NCBI GenBank assembly: GCA_046302815.1
Contig: JBKCHO010000108.1
Coordinates: forward strand, 1-24,336
DNA length: 24,336 nt
Direction of reading: 5' to 3'
DNA from: JALRAP01 sp046302815
GTDB taxonomy: Bacteria > Bacteroidota > Bacteroidia > AKYH767-A > OLB10
Of the stretch, positions 23,268-24,336 are shown piece by piece (the first letter of the stretch is position 1; every line of letters begins with the position of its first letter). The position numbers were made by a program, and so were the translations under genes. The notes beneath the pieces were generated by a model. The model did not search any database, was not told the DNA's origin, and was given only the letters and a program-made list of their open reading frames with translations.

Positions 23268-24336
23268 TCACTCAACGACGAGATGCACCGATTCGAAAGG
23301 GCTCGACAATGGCAACAAGGATTGGATCAAATGACCCGCTAGGCGCAAATCGTGTCCGATGAACGAATCAGTACGCTCCTGTGGAGACCCCTCGGGTGCG
23401 ACGAGTTCTTTTAATTTCGAAATTTGAGATGCCAATGTCTCATGCTTACGCTTCAAAGCCCTTCGGGCCTTTTCCTCCAACGATTGAACAGACTTCATGG
23501 CTTTGGCCCGTTCCGCTTCAATGGAGCCTTCCAAGGTAGCATCAATCGAAAGCCACTGCTCCTTTAATGCATCAAACGCCTTGTTAAGCTGAATGTTTAA
23601 ATCAGAAACATCGATGTTTTCACCGGTTCGCTCCAACAAATGGAACAGCAACGACTCTTTGGATTTGAACAGTTCCAAATTCGATATGCCAAGTTTTGCG
23701 ATGCGGTTAACAGTGCTTTCATCCAATAAGGTAAAGCTGCTTCTCATGAGAACCATAGGATAAAAAATACCGAAGGATTCAAAAACACCTTTCAGTTGCA
23801 ACCAATAATTCAACTCACCAGGTCCACCTATGTAAGCCAAATTGGGAAGTATCGTTTCCTGGTAAAGAGGGCGAAGCGTCACATTGGGGCTGAATCTTTC
23901 GGGATGTTGATTTAATTCCGAAACCAATGATTCCTTGCTGAAATGCAAATCGCTATTCAATACTTTCATGCCTCCTGAACCATCGGGTTCCAAACGCTCG
24001 CGAAAGCCATCCAACATGTAGAACAAGTTGATGGGCCTCGGATTTATTTGGAGCTTACCTACCTCGGCAAAGCTTCGGTTGGTAATTTCCAAAGCCTGAG
24101 CTGATCGTTGCTCCTGCAATTCCAAAAGAATGTGAGAAGCGAAGATTTTTTTCAATGATACATCATCACCATCAACAATCAACAAACCATAAGAGCCGAA
24201 GATGGAGTTGAAAATAAATCGGGTGGCATCAGCCAATCGATTGTTTGCTTGGTAGGCCTTCTTGAACATGTCCACCAAGCCTTTTCCACTTTCACCAAGT
24301 ATAGCTGAAAGCTCATCGCACAAACCACTCAAACCC
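23268..24336 (-). CDS. bshC: Bacillithiol biosynthesis cysteine-adding enzyme BshC, N-terminus cut by window end
   Basis: BshC adds cysteine to glucosaminyl-malate in the last step of bacillithiol synthesis. About 355 C-terminal residues are present and the frame is open to the window edge, so roughly the first third of a normal protein of about 530 residues lies outside. The recognisable core is FSPNVTLRPLYQETILPNLA followed by YIGGPGELNYWLQLKGVFE, with YPMVLMRSSFTLL next; these are family hallmarks. A predicted coiled coil follows (about AERAKAMKSVQSLEEKARRALKRKHETL), then the C-terminal GSPQERTDSFIGHDL. Its stop is 26 bases before the channel start codon on the same strand, so the two may share a transcript. 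Confidence 0.93.
   Translation of the reverse strand, partial: GLSGLCDELSAILGESGKGLVDMFKKAYQANNRLADATRFIFNSIFGSYGLLIVDGDDVSLKKIFASHILLELQEQRSAQALEITNRSFAEVGKLQINPRPINLFYMLDGFRERLEPDGSGGMKVLNSDLHFSKESLVSELNQHPERFSPNVTLRPLYQETILPNLAYIGGPGELNYWLQLKGVFESFGIFYPMVLMRSSFTLLDESTVNRIAKLGISNLELFKSKESLLFHLLERTGENIDVSDLNIQLNKAFDALKEQWLSIDATLEGSIEAERAKAMKSVQSLEEKARRALKRKHETLASQISKLKELVAPEGSPQERTDSFIGHDLRLAGHLIQSLLPLSSPFESVHLVVE

Noticed and set aside
1..24336. Mobile element, CRISPR array, tRNA or defence system
   Set aside because: No transposase or integrase motifs, regularly spaced repeats, tRNA cloverleaf or known defence domains were seen on either strand by eye.

Overview
The window looks like an ordinary chromosomal stretch of a Bacteroidota bacterium, most likely Flavobacteriales-like. 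This rests on a protease with a type IX secretion C-terminal sorting domain, two bacillithiol genes, promoters with the phylum's -7 element TAnnTTTG, families common in the phylum (DUF4199, DUF4412-like, PD40-OmpA, AsmA with a coiled-coil tail) and weak A-rich ribosome binding regions. Gene density is high. No stretch without a gene exceeds about 155 bases. I saw no tRNA, rRNA, CRISPR array, insertion sequence or phage gene.

Layout. 34-1548 encodes the bifunctional NAD(P)H-hydrate repair enzyme. It is followed by a small SRP RNA (1657-1754) with a clear -7 box and terminal stem. A lipoprotein with an SH3-like end (minus) and a GT4 glycosyltransferase (plus) diverge around 2290-2400. A T9SS-exported M43 metalloprotease (3617-4906) runs head-on into a nitric oxide synthase oxygenase gene (4910-6034, minus). 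That gene ends a minus-strand series: AI-2E-type permease, DUF4199 protein, GT2 glycosyltransferase, NOS. On the plus strand follow a family I CoA-transferase, a DUF4259 protein, a chorismate synthase gene broken by a one-base deletion, an AsmA-like protein and a PD40-OmpA protein. Three tandem DUF4412-like envelope proteins and a serine hydrolase lie on the minus strand (16338-19147). Then come dipeptidyl peptidase IV, a YtxJ-type bacilliredoxin and a DUF4236 membrane protein (plus), and finally a voltage-gated-like K+ channel and the truncated end of bshC (minus).

How the genes fit together. Much of the window concerns the envelope and secreted proteins: the lipoproteins, the AsmA-OmpA pair, the T9SS protease, DPP IV and the glycosyltransferases. 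A second theme is thiol and nitrogen-oxide redox: BshC makes bacillithiol, YtxJ probably removes it from proteins, and the NOS could make nitric oxide.

Most notable points: a bacterial NOS with a C-terminal Cys-Pro motif and an inverted-repeat leader; a frameshift in aroC with every signature motif retained; a (TTTGA)4 tandem repeat filling the translation-initiation region between bshC and the channel gene; a recent-looking DUF4412-like triplication; and a promoter whose position predicts a leaderless mRNA. I did not find a convincing new multi-gene system.
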